In this document: positions 43,483 through 53,316 of the stretch, one piece after another
Numbering within the stretch: the first letter of the stretch is position 1
Layout: each line of letters begins with the position of its first letter
Position numbers and translations under genes: made by a program
DNA from: Afifella sp. IM 167
GTDB lineage: Bacteria; Pseudomonadota; Alphaproteobacteria; Rhizobiales; Afifellaceae
DNA length: 64,000 nucleotides
Assembly (NCBI RefSeq): GCF_020144925.1
Contig: NZ_NSLC01000013.1
Coordinates: 1 to 64,000, forward strand
Direction of reading: 5' to 3'
Notes under the pieces: generated by a model
What the model was told of the DNA's origin: nothing
Seen by the model: the letters and a program-made list of their open reading frames with translations, nothing else
The model's database searches: none

Positions 43483-44318
43483 TTGCGATCCTCCGTGCCG
43501 CGGCACAGCCGGTCGAGGATGATGGCGACGAGGACGATGGCGACCCCCACCTCGAAGCCGCGCGCAATGTTGACCTGGTTGAGGGCCCTGAGCGTCGGCA
43601 CGCCGAGCCCGTCGGCCCCGACGAGAGCGGCGATGACGACCATGGAGAGCGACAGCATGATGGTCTGCGTCAGCCCCGCCATGATCTGCGGCAGCGCATA
43701 GGGCAGCTCCACCTTCCAAAGTCGCTGCCAGGGCGTGGCGCCGAAGGCGTCGGCCGCCTCGATCAGCGGCCGGGGCGTCGAGGAGATGCCGAGCTGCGTC
43801 AGCCGGATCGGCGCGGGAATGGCGAAGACCACCGTGGCGATCAGGCCCGGCACCATGCCGAGGCCGAAGAGGATCAGCGCCGGGATCAGGTAGACGAAGG
43901 TCGGGATCGTCTGCATCAGGTCGAGGATCGGCCGCAGCGCCTGCATCAGCCAGGGCCGGCGCGCCGCCAGGATGCCGATCGGCACGCCGATCGCCATGCA
44001 GATGATCGCCGAGGAAAGGACGAGCGCCAGCGTCTCCGTCGTCTCCTCCCAGTAGCCCTGATTGATGATGAGGATCAGCCCGGCGGCGGTGAAGAGCGTG
44101 AAGCCGAGGCTGCGCTTGAGCAGGAAGGCGAAGGCGGAGGTGAGCCCGACGACGAGGAGCGGATGCGGCGCCTGCAGCAGGTAGAGCAGCGCGTCGATCA
44201 TCTGCGAAAGGCCGTAGGAGATGGCGTCGAAGAAGCCGGAGGCGTTGGCCGTCAGCCAGTCGACCACGTCGCGGGCGAGCGGGCCGATCGGCAGTTTATG
44301 CTCTGTGAGCCATTCCAT
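43479..44318 (-). CDS. choW: Choline/glycine-betaine ABC transporter permease
   Basis: 279 aa, about seven helices with the ProW/ChoW pattern: ILDLMQTIPTFVYLIPALIL, VIAALVGADGLG and LNQVNIARGFEVG. The ATG at 44318 gives MEWLTEHKLPIGPLA, a usual start for ChoW. With ChoV it forms the inner-membrane transporter. No substrate-binding protein (ChoX/ProX) gene is next to it; the upstream gene is on the other strand. Confidence 0.9.
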   Translation of the reverse strand: MEWLTEHKLPIGPLARDVVDWLTANASGFFDAISYGLSQMIDALLYLLQAPHPLLVVGLTSAFAFLLKRSLGFTLFTAAGLILIINQGYWEETTETLALVLSSAIICMAIGVPIGILAARRPWLMQALRPILDLMQTIPTFVYLIPALILFGLGMVPGLIATVVFAIPAPIRLTQLGISSTPRPLIEAADAFGATPWQRLWKVELPYALPQIMAGLTQTIMLSLSMVVIAALVGADGLGVPTLRALNQVNIARGFEVGVAIVLVAIILDRLCRGTEDRK

Positions 44319-44545
44319 GCGGCGGTGTCGCCCCCCTTGCCTGCCGCCGATCCGTTCTTTCGTGCGCCCGGCGGGAAGCGCAGAAGAAACCATGCCCCGC
44401 GCCGACTTCCAAGCCTCTTGGCCGGCGGCGCGCCCGGCGCCCCCCGTCGAGGCGCGGCCCCGGTCCCGCGGCGCCGGCTCCGGCAGGCTCGACGCCGCGC
44501 TTTTCCTCTGCGAACCTTGGCCGCAGCATCGCCCCGGAGAAGCCC

Positions 44546-45244
44546 ATGCGCCCGCCCCGATCGTTCCCCCTCGCGCTTGGCGCGCTCGCCATCGCGCTGC
44601 TAGCCGCCCTGCCCGCAAGGGCGGGCGAGGCGCCATTCGCCTTCGGCCTCTCCAGCCCGGCGCCGCAGGAATGTGTCGGCCCAGGCGAGCGAAGCGCGCT
44701 GGAGCTGGGAAAGGGCTTCTCCTCCAGCCAGGCGACGCCGGAGAAAGGCGCCCTGCGCGATTTCTTCAGGAAGGCCGCGGAAGAGCCGCCGCTCGGCGAC
44801 GACGCCGCGCTTCTCACCGGCTGGATCGGTGAGGCGGGCGAGCTCGAAACGGTTCTCGCCGAACCCGCCCGTGCCGACCTCGTCGCGCGCGACGGGCTTT
44901 CGGGCAACATCGCCCTGCTGCGGCCGACGCATACGCCGGCCACCTGCGGCTCCGGGGGCTGCTTCACGCCGACCTTCGTCGCCCTCGGCTGCGAGACCGG
45001 TTCCGCCATCGCCTGCCTGTCGGATCAGCTGCCATGGGGCACGCTCGCCCTGCGCGCCGACCTCGTCCGCTTCCTCGCCTATAGCGGCCGGGACTACATG
45101 GAGACGAGCCACTGCCGCTGCGAAGGCGCCGGCAACTGCTTCAAGTCGGTCCAGGTGTTCCGCATCGACAGGGAAATGAGCGAGTTCGCCCTGGAAGCGG
45201 AAGCGACCTGGCGGCTGGATGCGGTGCTGATGGAGAAGGATTGA
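44546..45244 (+). CDS. Secreted cysteine-rich protein of unknown function
   Basis: 232 aa. A signal peptide (about 1-26, ending ARA-GEA) leads to a mature protein with eight cysteines, including TCGSGGC and HCRCEGAGNC, probably in disulfides in the periplasm or outside. It is not a family I recognise. It starts 227 bases from choW on the opposite strand and precedes a tRNA gene that converges on it. The CRC...C spacing could instead bind metal. Confidence 0.75.
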   Translation: MRPPRSFPLALGALAIALLAALPARAGEAPFAFGLSSPAPQECVGPGERSALELGKGFSSSQATPEKGALRDFFRKAAEEPPLGDDAALLTGWIGEAGELETVLAEPARADLVARDGLSGNIALLRPTHTPATCGSGGCFTPTFVALGCETGSAIACLSDQLPWGTLALRADLVRFLAYSGRDYMETSHCRCEGAGNCFKSVQVFRIDREMSEFALEAEATWRLDAVLMEKD

Positions 45245-45254
45245 AACGCGGGGA

Positions 45255-45341
45255 TGGTGCGGGCGGTCGGAATCGAACCGACACTCTGTCACCAGAACCG
45301 GATTTTGAGTCCGGCGCGTCTACCAGTTCCGCCACGCCCGC
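45255..45341 (-). tRNA. tRNA-Leu (anticodon CAA)
   Basis: Minus-strand cloverleaf starting GCGGGCGTGGCGGAACTGG, with acceptor pairing GCGGGCG/CGCCCGC, anticodon loop CTCAAAA inside CCGGA/TCCGG, a long variable arm (class II) and T-arm GGTTCGATTCC. The CCA end is encoded (plus 45255-45257). Reads UUG codons. Confidence 0.97.
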
Positions 45342-45352
45342 AGCCTTGGCGC

Positions 45353-45381
45353 TGATTAGGCGCTCGGCCGCGATGGCGCAA
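45353..45381 (-). promoter_or_regulatory. Promoter of tRNA-Leu
   Basis: On the minus strand TTGCGC (plus 45376-45381), 17 bases, then TAATCA (45353-45358), ending 11 bases before the tRNA 5' end. Spacing and position fit a sigma70-type promoter. Confidence 0.6.
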
Positions 45382-45524
45382 GATCGTGTTTGACGCCTTT
45401 GCCACGGAACGGGCGGCGACAGGATCGCAGCCCGGCAACGCCCGGACGCACCGTCACCGCAGATAAGGCTTGAGCGGAAAGAGGGCGGAGGCGATAAGCC
45501 ATCCCGCCCCTATCGGATGAAGCG

Positions 45525-46118
45525 ATGCTGCGCCGACTTTACGACTGGACGATGAGCCTTGCGGCGAGCCGCAACGCGACCGCCGCGCTGGCGGGCGTTG
45601 CCTTCGTGGAAAGCTCCGTCTTCCCGATCCCCCCGGACACGCTCCTCATTCCGATGGTGCTGGCGAACCGGCACAAGGCCTGGTTCTACGCCATCGTCTG
45701 CACGATCGCCTCGGTGATCGGCGGCCTTGCCGGCTACCTCATCGGCGCCTTCCTCTACGAGGCGCTCGCCCAGCCGATCCTCGCCTTCTACGGCTACGGC
45801 GATGAATTCCGCAATTTCGCGGCACGCTACAACGAATGGGGCGCCTGGGCGGTGCTGATCGCCGGCGTCACGCCGTTTCCCTTCAAGGTGATCACCATCG
45901 CCTCGGGCGCCACGGGATTGTCGCTTCCCGTCTTCATCGTGGCGAGCATCGTGGCGCGCGGCATCCGCTTCTTTGCCGTCGCCGGTCTGCTCTACGCCTT
46001 CGGCCCGCCGATCCGCGCCTTCATCGAAAAGCGCCTCGGCCTCGTCTTCACCGTTTCCCTGGCGCTCCTCATCGGAGGCTTCGTCGTCGTGAAATACCTT
46101 CTTCCGGGAGCCCATTGA
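45525..46118 (+). CDS. YqaA/DedA-type membrane protein
   Basis: 197 aa with VTT/SNARE-associated domain features: ESSVFPIPPDTLLIPMVL near the N-terminus and the loop GVTPFPFKVITIASGATGLS. DedA-type proteins act in lipid carrier flipping and envelope homeostasis. Its stop and the dsbB start overlap as TGATG, so the two are coupled. Confidence 0.88.
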   Translation: MLRRLYDWTMSLAASRNATAALAGVAFVESSVFPIPPDTLLIPMVLANRHKAWFYAIVCTIASVIGGLAGYLIGAFLYEALAQPILAFYGYGDEFRNFAARYNEWGAWAVLIAGVTPFPFKVITIASGATGLSLPVFIVASIVARGIRFFAVAGLLYAFGPPIRAFIEKRLGLVFTVSLALLIGGFVVVKYLLPGAH

Positions 46119-46627
46119 TGGCCGCCCTCATCCGCTCGCCCCGCGCCCTCGCCCTGATCCTGCTGGTGGCATCCGCCGCCACCATCCTCACCTTCCTCGG
46201 CTATGAGCATATCGGCGGCTACGAGCCCTGTGCGCTCTGCCTGCGCGAGCGCATCCCCTACTACATCGCCCTGCCGCTCGCGGCGGTCACGCTCGCCGCT
46301 GCCTTCGTCAAGGCGCCGCCGCCGCTGCTGGCGCTCCTCTTCGGTCTCCTGACGCTGCTGATGCTCGTCAGCGCCTGGCTCGGCATCTATCATGCCGGCG
46401 TCGAATGGCACTTCTGGGAAGGGCCGGCCACCTGCGGCGCGACCAGCGGCCCGTCAAGCGCCGGCTCGATGCTGAACTCGCTGCAGGCCGGCCATGTCGG
46501 CCCGAGCTGCGACGAGGCCGTCTGGCGCTTCCTCGGCCTTTCCTTCGCCGGCTGGAACGTCCTTGCCTCCGCTTTCCTCTTCGTCGTCGCCTTCCTCGGC
46601 ATCAAGGCGAGCGCCAGGAAGGCCTGA
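46118..46627 (+). CDS. dsbB: DsbB-like disulfide bond formation protein
   Basis: 169 aa, four membrane helices. The first periplasmic Cys pair is CALCLRERIPYY; the second pair (ATCGATSG and GPSCDEAVW) is on the second loop. DsbB re-oxidises DsbA and passes electrons to ubiquinone. This shorter alphaproteobacterial type matches DsbB/DsbI-like proteins. It is coupled to the YqaA gene. Confidence 0.9.
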   Translation: MAALIRSPRALALILLVASAATILTFLGYEHIGGYEPCALCLRERIPYYIALPLAAVTLAAAFVKAPPPLLALLFGLLTLLMLVSAWLGIYHAGVEWHFWEGPATCGATSGPSSAGSMLNSLQAGHVGPSCDEAVWRFLGLSFAGWNVLASAFLFVVAFLGIKASARKA

Positions 46628-46788
46628 GCCGTCTTCGCAGCCTGAGGCCTTCTCAAAGAAGGCGCGCCAGGCTGACGGAAGCGAGCGGCAGCGCCGCCAA
46701 AGCGAGGTTGATGGCACGGTTGGCGAGCGGCTGGCGGAACAGGAAAGAGGCAGAGCTCGCATGAGCCGGGGCGCGACGGCTGGGCGGA

Positions 46789-47346
46789 TCAGGGCTCCAG
46801 CTCGGCGTCCCAGTAGAGATAGTCCATCCAGCTTTCGTGGAGATAGTTCGGCGGGAAGAGCCGGCCGTTGCTGTGCAGGTCGTGCGTCGTCGGCTCGAAG
46901 GGCATGTGCCGCGGCCAGATCTTGATCTCCTCGCAGCTCTTGTTGCTCTTCTTCAGATTGCAGGGCGCGCAGGCCGTGATGACGTTCGTCCAGGTCGTCT
47001 GCCCGCCCCTTGAGCGCGGCACGAGGTGATCGAAGGTGAGGTCGTCTTCCGAGCCGCAATAGGCGCATTCGAAGCGGTCGCGCAGGAAGACGTTGAAGCG
47101 CGTGAAGGCAGGGTTTCTGGAGGGCTTGATGTAGGTCTTCAGGGATACGACGGAGGGCAGCTTCATCGAGAAGCTCGGACTTCGTACCTGAAAGTCGTAT
47201 TCGGAGACGATGTTCACCCTGTCGAGAAACACGGCCTTGATGGCGTCCTGCCAGGACCAGAGCGACAAGGGATAATAGCTGAGCGGCCGGTAATCGGCGT
47301 TCAGGACGAGCGCAGGATGCGCGTTAGGCGAGACGTGTATCGTCAT
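46789..47346 (-). CDS. HNH endonuclease family protein
   Basis: 185 aa. HNH_5-type nuclease domain with zinc cysteines CAYCG and CAPCN around the active region LTFDHLVPRSRGGQTTWTN. The N-terminus VSPNAHPALVLNADYRPLSY is conserved in a widespread single-gene family in alphaproteobacteria of unknown function, so it may be housekeeping rather than a homing nuclease. A promoter candidate lies at 47402-47429. Confidence 0.92.
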   Translation of the reverse strand: MTIHVSPNAHPALVLNADYRPLSYYPLSLWSWQDAIKAVFLDRVNIVSEYDFQVRSPSFSMKLPSVVSLKTYIKPSRNPAFTRFNVFLRDRFECAYCGSEDDLTFDHLVPRSRGGQTTWTNVITACAPCNLKKSNKSCEEIKIWPRHMPFEPTTHDLHSNGRLFPPNYLHESWMDYLYWDAELEP

Positions 47347-47401
47347 TGCGCCGTGCTTCGACCACCGGAATCAAGCCTCGCCCCGTCATCGCTGCATATA
47401 G

Positions 47402-47429
47402 TCTATACGCTCCATGACAACCTTGTGAA
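47402..47429 (-). promoter_or_regulatory. Promoter candidate of the HNH gene, with an 11-base palindrome
   Basis: Minus-strand TTCACA (plus 47424-47429), 16 bases, TATAGA (47402-47407), about 55 bases before the start. The -10 region overlaps the odd palindrome TATAGTCTATA (47397-47407), a possible operator. The 153-base spacer up to 47499 holds nothing else I recognise. Confidence 0.4.
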
Positions 47430-47499
47430 GCGCCATGCACAGTCATGTTGCAACGCGGCGGCGACGACATTTTTCGGCCGCCGGCACGCCCGGAGCGCC

Positions 47500-48159
47500 C
47501 TAGCCGGGCAGCACCCTGGTCAGGAAGCGCCCCGCCAGTTCCAGCCCGTCCGGCCCGATACCGTGGCCGATCCCCTGGCTGATATGCCATTCGACCGGGA
47601 TCTCGGCCTGCGACAGGCCCTCCGCCGCCATGAAGATGGCCTGCACCGGGATGAGGTCGTCGGCGTCGCCGTGCAGGAGGAGTACCGGCGGCTTGTGCGC
47701 GCCCGGCGTGGCCGGCGCCTGCCGGTCGGCCAGAAGGCCTGAAAAGCCGACGATCCCGGCGAGCCGCTTCGGGCGCAGCGGGCCGCAATGCAGCGCCATC
47801 ATCGTGCCCTGCGAAAAGCCGACGAGGACGGTGCGCGCCTCATCCAGCCCATGCCGCTCCATCTCCTGGTCGAGGAAACGGTCGAGCGACGGGCGGGCCG
47901 CGGCGACGCCCCGCGCATAGACGGAAGGATCGCGCTGGGTGAGGTCGAACCATTGCCGTCCCGCCGGCGAGGCGACGCAGGGCTCCGGCGCGTGCGGGGC
48001 GGCAAAGGCCGCGTCCGGCAGGAGCCGCGACCATTCGCGGCCGATGGCGATGAGGTCGTTGCCGTCGGCGCCGAAGCCGTGGAGGAAGACGACGAGGCTT
48101 TTCGCCGGCCCGCCCGAGCGGGGCGGAAGGCGGGGGCCGTCGAGGATGGTGATCGGCAT
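47500..48159 (-). CDS. Phospholipase/carboxylesterase family hydrolase
   Basis: 219 aa alpha/beta hydrolase (PF02230). Oxyanion region VVFLHGFGADGNDL, nucleophile in GFSQGTMMA, acid in HGDADDLIP and catalytic His in GIGHGIGPDG are all present. Acts on short-chain esters or lysophospholipids in the cytoplasm. It abuts the glycosylase gene with no spacer, so they share a transcript. Confidence 0.92.
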   Translation of the reverse strand: MPITILDGPRLPPRSGGPAKSLVVFLHGFGADGNDLIAIGREWSRLLPDAAFAAPHAPEPCVASPAGRQWFDLTQRDPSVYARGVAAARPSLDRFLDQEMERHGLDEARTVLVGFSQGTMMALHCGPLRPKRLAGIVGFSGLLADRQAPATPGAHKPPVLLLHGDADDLIPVQAIFMAAEGLSQAEIPVEWHISQGIGHGIGPDGLELAGRFLTRVLPG

Positions 48160-48807
48160 TCAGGGAGCTCCAACAGGTATCGCGTCTCGTTTCGTGGTGA
48201 CGGCGTAGTAGCGCCAGAACAGGCGGGCGGCGACGCCGCGCCAGGGCGACCAGCCTTCGGCGATCTCGCGCAGCGCCTTTTCGGGCGGCCTTTCCTCCAT
48301 TTCGAAGGCATGGCGCACCGCATTCTGCAGCGCGATGTCGCCTGCCGGAAAGATGTCGGCATGACCGCAACAGAAGAGGAGATAGACTTCCGCCGTCCAG
48401 CGGCCGATGCCGTGCAGCGCCGTCATGGCGGCGATCGCCTCCTCGGCCGGAAGGTCGGCAAGCTCCTCGAAGCGGAAATCGGCGGTGGCGGCCTCGGCGA
48501 GCGCACGCAGGGTGCGGACCTTGGGGCGCGAGAGGCCGCACACGCGCAGATCCTCGTCGGCAGCGGCGAGCACCGTTTCCGGCGCGAAGGGATCGAGCCG
48601 CGCCAGCAGCCGCTTCCAGATCGTATCGGCCGCCGCCTTGGAGAGCTGCTGGGAGACGACGATCTCCGCCAGCCCCTCATAGCCGCCCATGCGGCGGCGA
48701 AGCGGCACGTCGCCGGCGCGGGCAATCACGAGGGCGAGCCGCTCGTCGGCCGCCGCGAGCTGCCTCAGCCCCTCTTCGATATCGGTCAGATCGTCGATCC
48801 GGCTCAT
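48160..48807 (-). CDS. alkA: DNA-3-methyladenine glycosylase II (AlkA-like)
   Basis: 215 aa HhH-GPD glycosylase that excises alkylated bases. The helix-hairpin-helix ALHGIGRWTAEVYLLF and the catalytic Asp in FPAGDIALQNAVR are visible. It lacks the N-terminal extra domain of E. coli AlkA, as in the short bacterial form. No iron-sulfur cysteines at the C-terminus. The start is ATG 48807. Confidence 0.93.
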   Translation of the reverse strand: MSRIDDLTDIEEGLRQLAAADERLALVIARAGDVPLRRRMGGYEGLAEIVVSQQLSKAAADTIWKRLLARLDPFAPETVLAAADEDLRVCGLSRPKVRTLRALAEAATADFRFEELADLPAEEAIAAMTALHGIGRWTAEVYLLFCCGHADIFPAGDIALQNAVRHAFEMEERPPEKALREIAEGWSPWRGVAARLFWRYYAVTTKRDAIPVGAP

Positions 48808-48833
48808 GTCGCTCCTGCGGTCAGCCTGATGCC

Positions 48834-49730
48834 TCAGCGGTTCTTCATGATGACGCAGGCAAGGCCCTTCGCCCGCAGCATGAAGCAGAGCTTGGCGCCC
48901 TTCTGGCGGCTGTCCATGCCGATGCGCACCGCATAGACCGGCGCCCTGCCCCGCCCGGGGGTACGATCGCGCACCACCATGGGCGGCGTGTCGTCGATCA
49001 GCCCGCCGGCGCGCGCCCGGATGCGCTCGAAGGCGGCAAGCGCCGCCGCCTGCGAAAAGCTGCCCGCCACCTGCGCCCCCCAGGGATGCCAAGGGCCGCT
49101 CTGAAGGCCCGCCACCTTGGGCGAGGTACGCCGCACCGGAAGCTTCTCGCAGGCTTCCAGGAAGGAAAGCTTGTCGTCGAGGCGAAGGTCGCCGAGTTCG
49201 GCCTGCCTCTCGCGGAAGGTCGCGGCCGGCGCGCCGGTGATCTTGTAGACGAAGCCCTCGGTCTCGGCCGGCAGGCCGCTTTCTCCCGCAAGCCAGCGCC
49301 GCACGCGGTTCGGCCCGGCATTGTAGGCGGCCGCCGCAAGGCCCCAATTGCCGAAGATGCGGCGGTGCTCGCGCAGATAGGCGGCCGAATGGTAGAGCGC
49401 CGCGGCGATGTCGAAGCTGTCGGCAAGCCCGCGCGCGCGGGCCGTCGCCGGCATGAACTGGGCGATGCCTTCCGCTCCCTTGGGGCTGACGGCATTGGCG
49501 TCGAAGCGGCTCTCCTGAAAAATGAGGCGGGCGAAGAAATCCGCGCCGAAGCCGAAGCGCCGCGCCTGCAGCTCGATCGCCCGGCAGATCGCGGCGGGCT
49601 CGGCCGCGACCGGTTCGAGCTTCGGCACGACGCTCGCCGGCGGCCCGATGCCGATGGCCGCGCCCTCGTCGAAGGCAAGGCTCTGGCCGGGCAGAAGGGC
49701 GATCACGAGAAGGAGGCCGGCGGCGGCCAC
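48834..49730 (-). CDS. Lytic transglycosylase with C-terminal SPOR-like domain
   Basis: 298 aa from a GTG at 49730 placed just before the signal-peptide core VAAAGLLLVIALLPGQSLA; longer frames run through sequence of the overlapping deaminase gene and are not credible. The SLT domain has the catalytic Glu in FQESRFDANAVSPKGAEG and the conserved AAYNAGPNRVRRWL. The C-terminal ~75 residues (YAVRIGMDSRQKGAKLCFML) resemble a SPOR domain that binds denuded glycan at division sites. The start is 7 bases after the deaminase stop. Confidence 0.85.
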   Translation of the reverse strand: MAAAGLLLVIALLPGQSLAFDEGAAIGIGPPASVVPKLEPVAAEPAAICRAIELQARRFGFGADFFARLIFQESRFDANAVSPKGAEGIAQFMPATARARGLADSFDIAAALYHSAAYLREHRRIFGNWGLAAAAYNAGPNRVRRWLAGESGLPAETEGFVYKITGAPAATFRERQAELGDLRLDDKLSFLEACEKLPVRRTSPKVAGLQSGPWHPWGAQVAGSFSQAAALAAFERIRARAGGLIDDTPPMVVRDRTPGRGRAPVYAVRIGMDSRQKGAKLCFMLRAKGLACVIMKNR

Positions 49731-49737
49731 GCGCCGC

Positions 49738-50337
49738 TCAGGCGAGCGCGATGGGGCCCTCGCCCTTCCTCGACTGATAGATATCCGACAGCCTGGCATA
49801 GACCTTCGACAGTGCCTCCGCGCGCGCGGCAAGACCGGGCCGCTCCTCTTCGGGGGCGGCGGCGATGAGTTCGGCCAGCGAGCGCCCGCTCCAGAACGCG
49901 TTGTCGTGGCGATAGGCTCCCCCTTCGACGCCGAAGACCTCGCGCAGGATGGCAAGATCGTGCGGGATGGAAAAGGCGTCGCGGGTATCTTCATAGGCGA
50001 AGAGATAGGCGAAATTGTCAAAGCCCGCCCAGGTGATCGCCGAAAGGCAGAGCGAGCAGGGCTCGTGGGTGGCCAGGAACAGGCACTCGCGCGCATCCGG
50101 GCGCTCGCTTGCCGGCAGGGCGAAGAAGGCGTTGAGGGCCGAGATCTCGCCGTGAAACAGGGGATTGAGCCTCTCCTGGTTGGTTCCAGCGACGACGAGC
50201 GAGAAGTCCGATTTCCGCAGGATGGCGGCGCCGAAGAGCTTGTTGCCCTTTTCGACGCCCGCCTCCGTCAGGGGGACGATGTCGTCTTCGATGACCTGAA
50301 GGTAGCGGGCCGCCAGACGGCCCGCCTCATGCGGCAT
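49738..50337 (-). CDS. Cytidine/deoxycytidylate deaminase-family zinc protein
   Basis: 199 aa. Zinc-site residues are visible in HGEISALN and PCSLCLSAI. The family covers nucleoside, guanine and tRNA adenosine deaminases; the C-terminal part ([15 protein letters not shown]) differs from TadA, so the substrate is open. Its start overlaps the end of ispG by 11 bases. Confidence 0.88.
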   Translation of the reverse strand: MPHEAGRLAARYLQVIEDDIVPLTEAGVEKGNKLFGAAILRKSDFSLVVAGTNQERLNPLFHGEISALNAFFALPASERPDARECLFLATHEPCSLCLSAITWAGFDNFAYLFAYEDTRDAFSIPHDLAILREVFGVEGGAYRHDNAFWSGRSLAELIAAAPEEERPGLAARAEALSKVYARLSDIYQSRKGEGPIALA

Positions 50338-51610
50338 CGTTCTGGCGCTGCGCCTCCGCGCCATAGCGCCGGGCGACATAGTCTTCCACCAGGGCGGTGA
50401 AATCGGCGGCAAGGTTCGGCCCGCGCAGGGTCGTCGCCTTCTCGCCGTCGATGAAGACGGGTGCGGCCGGATGTTCGCCGGTGCCCGGCAGCGAGATGCC
50501 GATATCGGCGTGCTTGGATTCGCCCGGCCCGTTGACGACGCAGCCCATCACCGCGACGGCCATGCTCTCCACGCCCGGATAGGCCTCGCGCCAGGCCGGC
50601 ATGCGCTCGTTGATGTGCTTCTGGATATCGCGCGCCAGCTCCTGGAAGAGCGAGGAGGTGGTCCGCCCGCAGCCCGGACAGGCCGAGACGATCGGCAGGA
50701 ACTGCCGGAAGCCCATGGTCTGCAGCAGCTCCTGGCAGGCCTTCACCTCCAGCGTGCGGTCGCCACCCGGCTCCGGCGTCAGCGAATAGCGGATCGTGTC
50801 GCCGATGCCTTCCTGCAGGAGGATGCCCATCGCCGCCGAGGAGGCGATCAGTCCCTTGGAGCTCATCCCGGCCTCCGTCAGGCCGAGATGCAGGGCATAG
50901 TCGCAGCGCGCGCCGAGCATGCGGTAGACCGCGATCAGCTGCTGCACGTCGGAGACCTTGGCCGACAGGATGATCTTGTCGCGCCCCATGCCGAGCTCTT
51001 CGGCGCGCGCGGCCGACAGCAGCGCCGAGCGCACCATCGCCTCGCGCATCACCGCGGTCGCCGAGATCGGGCGTTCGGCGCGGCCATTGTCGTCCATGAG
51101 CAGCGTCAGGAGCTCCTGGTCGAGCGAGCCCCAGTTGACGCCGATACGCACGGGCTTGTCGTGTTTCAGCGCCGTCTCGATGATGGCGTCGAACTGGCTC
51201 ACCCGCTTGTTGCGGAAGCCGACATTGCCGGGATTGATGCGATATTTGGCGAGCGCCTCGGCACAGCCCGGATATTCGGCAAGCAGCTTGTGGCCGATAT
51301 AGTGGAAGTCGCCGATGATCGGAACGTCGATGCCGGCCGCCGCCAGCCTGTCGCGGATCGTCGGCACGGCGGCCGCAGCTTCCTCGCGGTCGACCGTGAT
51401 GCGTACCAGCTCGGAGCCGGCACGCACCAGAGCGGCGATCTGCTTGACGGTGGAATCGATGTCGGCCGTGTCGGTGTTGGTCATCGACTGGACGACGATG
51501 GGATGATCGCCGCCGACGGTGACGTTACCGAGGGTGACGGCAACCGAGCGCCGCCGCTCGGCGGGGCCGGCGGCGATGGCCAGATCGGCGAGGCACGGAC
51601 GTTTCTGCAT
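50327..51610 (-). CDS. ispG: 4-hydroxy-3-methylbut-2-enyl diphosphate synthase
   Basis: 427 aa from ATG 51610; a TTG at 51646 would add 12 residues. Iron-sulfur enzyme of the MEP isoprenoid pathway that converts MEcPP to HMBPP. The cluster-binding region has [23 protein letters not shown] and ADIGIS, and the TIM-barrel part [17 protein letters not shown] is intact. First gene of an apparent ispG-deaminase-transglycosylase run. Confidence 0.97.
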   Translation of the reverse strand: MQKRPCLADLAIAAGPAERRRSVAVTLGNVTVGGDHPIVVQSMTNTDTADIDSTVKQIAALVRAGSELVRITVDREEAAAAVPTIRDRLAAAGIDVPIIGDFHYIGHKLLAEYPGCAEALAKYRINPGNVGFRNKRVSQFDAIIETALKHDKPVRIGVNWGSLDQELLTLLMDDNGRAERPISATAVMREAMVRSALLSAARAEELGMGRDKIILSAKVSDVQQLIAVYRMLGARCDYALHLGLTEAGMSSKGLIASSAAMGILLQEGIGDTIRYSLTPEPGGDRTLEVKACQELLQTMGFRQFLPIVSACPGCGRTTSSLFQELARDIQKHINERMPAWREAYPGVESMAVAVMGCVVNGPGESKHADIGISLPGTGEHPAAPVFIDGEKATTLRGPNLAADFTALVEDYVARRYGAEAQRQNDAA

Positions 51611-51729
51611 GCTCTGACAGGTGGCGAAGTCGGCCAGCGAAGTCAACGTCCTTCGTGGCGCAAGGCGGTGTGTCGCAACCGCATCAGCACCTTAGGGCGA
51701 AGCGGCCGGCTCCGCCCCGGGTCTCGCCC

Positions 51730-53067
51730 CTAGGCCGCGTTGGTGAGCGCGGCCACGATGTCGTCGACCACGGATTTGACGACGACGCTGTCGTCGCCCT
51801 CGCCCATCACCCGGATCACCGGCTCCGTGCCGGAGGGGCGGATGACGAGCCGGCCGGAATTGCCGAGCTTGGTCTGCGCGTCGATGATGAGCTTCTGCAC
51901 GTCCTCGCTGTCGAGGGGCTGGTTGCCCTTGTAGCGCACGTTGCGCTTCACCTGCGGCACCGGATCGAAGCGATGGCAGACCTCGCTGACGGGCTTGCCT
52001 TCCTTGCACACCACCGCCAGCACCTGCAGCGCCGCGACGAGGCCGTCGCCCGTGGTGGTGAAGTCGGACAGGATGATGTGGCCCGACTGCTCGCCGCCGA
52101 CATTGAAGCCGTGCCGGCGCATGTATTCGGAGACGTAGCGGTCGCCGACCGGCGTGCGCGCGAGCGACAGGCCAAGGTCGCCGAGGAAGCGTTCGAGGCC
52201 CAGATTGGACATGATGGTGGCGACGATGCCGTTGCCGGCAAGCCGCTCCTCGTCCTTCCAGTAGGACGCGACCACCGCCATCAGCTGGTCGCCGTCGACC
52301 TCCTCGCCCTTCTCGTCGATGATGACGACGCGGTCGGCATCGCCGTCGAGCGCGATGCCGACATCGGCGCGGACCTCGTGCACCTTGCGGGCGAGCGCCT
52401 GCGGCGCGGTGGAGCCGACATCGTCGTTGATGTTGAAGCCGTCCGGCTCGTCGCCGATCGCCACCACCTCCGCGCCGAGCTCCCACAGGGCGGCGGGGGC
52501 GGCCTTGTAGGCGGCGCCGTTGGCGCAGTCGACGACGATGCGCAGTCCGTCGAAGGAGAGCTGGCGCGGCAGCGTGCGCTTGGCGAATTCGATGTAGCGG
52601 TCGAGCACGCCGTCCACCCGCTTGGCGCGGCCGAGCTCGCGCGGGCCGGCGAGCCGGCGCGTGAGGTCCGAATCGATCAGCGTCTCGAGCGCCGTCTCCA
52701 CCTGGTCGGAGAGCTTGAAGCCTTCCGGACCGAAGATCTTGATGCCGTTGTCGGCGAAGGCGTTATGCGAGGCGGAGATCATGACGCCGTAATCGGCGCG
52801 CATGGAGCGCGTCAGCATGGCGACGGCCGGCGTCGGAATCGGGCCGAGCAGGAAGACGTCGACGCCGACGGAGGTAAAGCCCGCGACCAGCGCATTCTCG
52901 ATCATGTAGCCGGAAAGGCGCGTATCCTTGCCGATCACCACCCGCTGACGATGGCCGTTGCGGTAGTGCAGGCCGATCGCCTGACCGACCTTCATCGCCA
53001 CATCCGGCGTCATGGGATAGCTGTTCGCCGTTCCCCGAATGCCGTCCGTGCCAAAATAACGTCGCAT
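51730..53067 (-). CDS. glmM: Phosphoglucosamine mutase
   Basis: 445 aa. Interconverts glucosamine-6-phosphate and glucosamine-1-phosphate for UDP-GlcNAc, needed for peptidoglycan and lipid A. Active-site phosphoserine loop [15 protein letters not shown], metal loop ALDGDADRV and phosphate loop [12 protein letters not shown] are present. The start at 53067 gives the conserved [12 protein letters not shown]. Downstream of ftsH, as in many alphaproteobacteria, but a hairpin separates them. Confidence 0.98.
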   Translation of the reverse strand: MRRYFGTDGIRGTANSYPMTPDVAMKVGQAIGLHYRNGHRQRVVIGKDTRLSGYMIENALVAGFTSVGVDVFLLGPIPTPAVAMLTRSMRADYGVMISASHNAFADNGIKIFGPEGFKLSDQVETALETLIDSDLTRRLAGPRELGRAKRVDGVLDRYIEFAKRTLPRQLSFDGLRIVVDCANGAAYKAAPAALWELGAEVVAIGDEPDGFNINDDVGSTAPQALARKVHEVRADVGIALDGDADRVVIIDEKGEEVDGDQLMAVVASYWKDEERLAGNGIVATIMSNLGLERFLGDLGLSLARTPVGDRYVSEYMRRHGFNVGGEQSGHIILSDFTTTGDGLVAALQVLAVVCKEGKPVSEVCHRFDPVPQVKRNVRYKGNQPLDSEDVQKLIIDAQTKLGNSGRLVIRPSGTEPVIRVMGEGDDSVVVKSVVDDIVAALTNAA

Positions 53068-53197
53068 AATTTCCTGCCCCGCGGCCGGCTTGCGTCGAGC
53101 ACTCAGGCGCGTCTTGCCCTGGGCTCCGGTCGTGCTTTCGACCTTGCGTGCGGTCATGCACCCCAACGTGCCGGCATGTTTCTCAAATGAATCATAA

Positions 53198-53221
53198 AGG
53201 CCCGGAGCTTCCTCCGGGCCT
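53198..53221 (-). terminator. Hairpin between ftsH and glmM
   Basis: 9-bp stem (AGGCCCGGA with TCCGGGCCT, 6-base loop) in the ftsH-glmM spacer, followed on the minus strand by TTTATGATT. A moderate terminator that would give partial read-through into glmM. Confidence 0.6.
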
Positions 53222-53316
53222 CAAAATATGTATCGAACTGTATCAGCGGGCGCCACAGCATTTGTGCAACAAGTCTCGCCTGTTGCACGCCAAGCAACGG
53301 CGCCGCGCCGAAAGGG

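Noticed and set aside
46628-46788. Possible short gene between dsbB and the HNH gene
   Set aside because: No frame with RBS and protein-like composition; treated as the convergent spacer.
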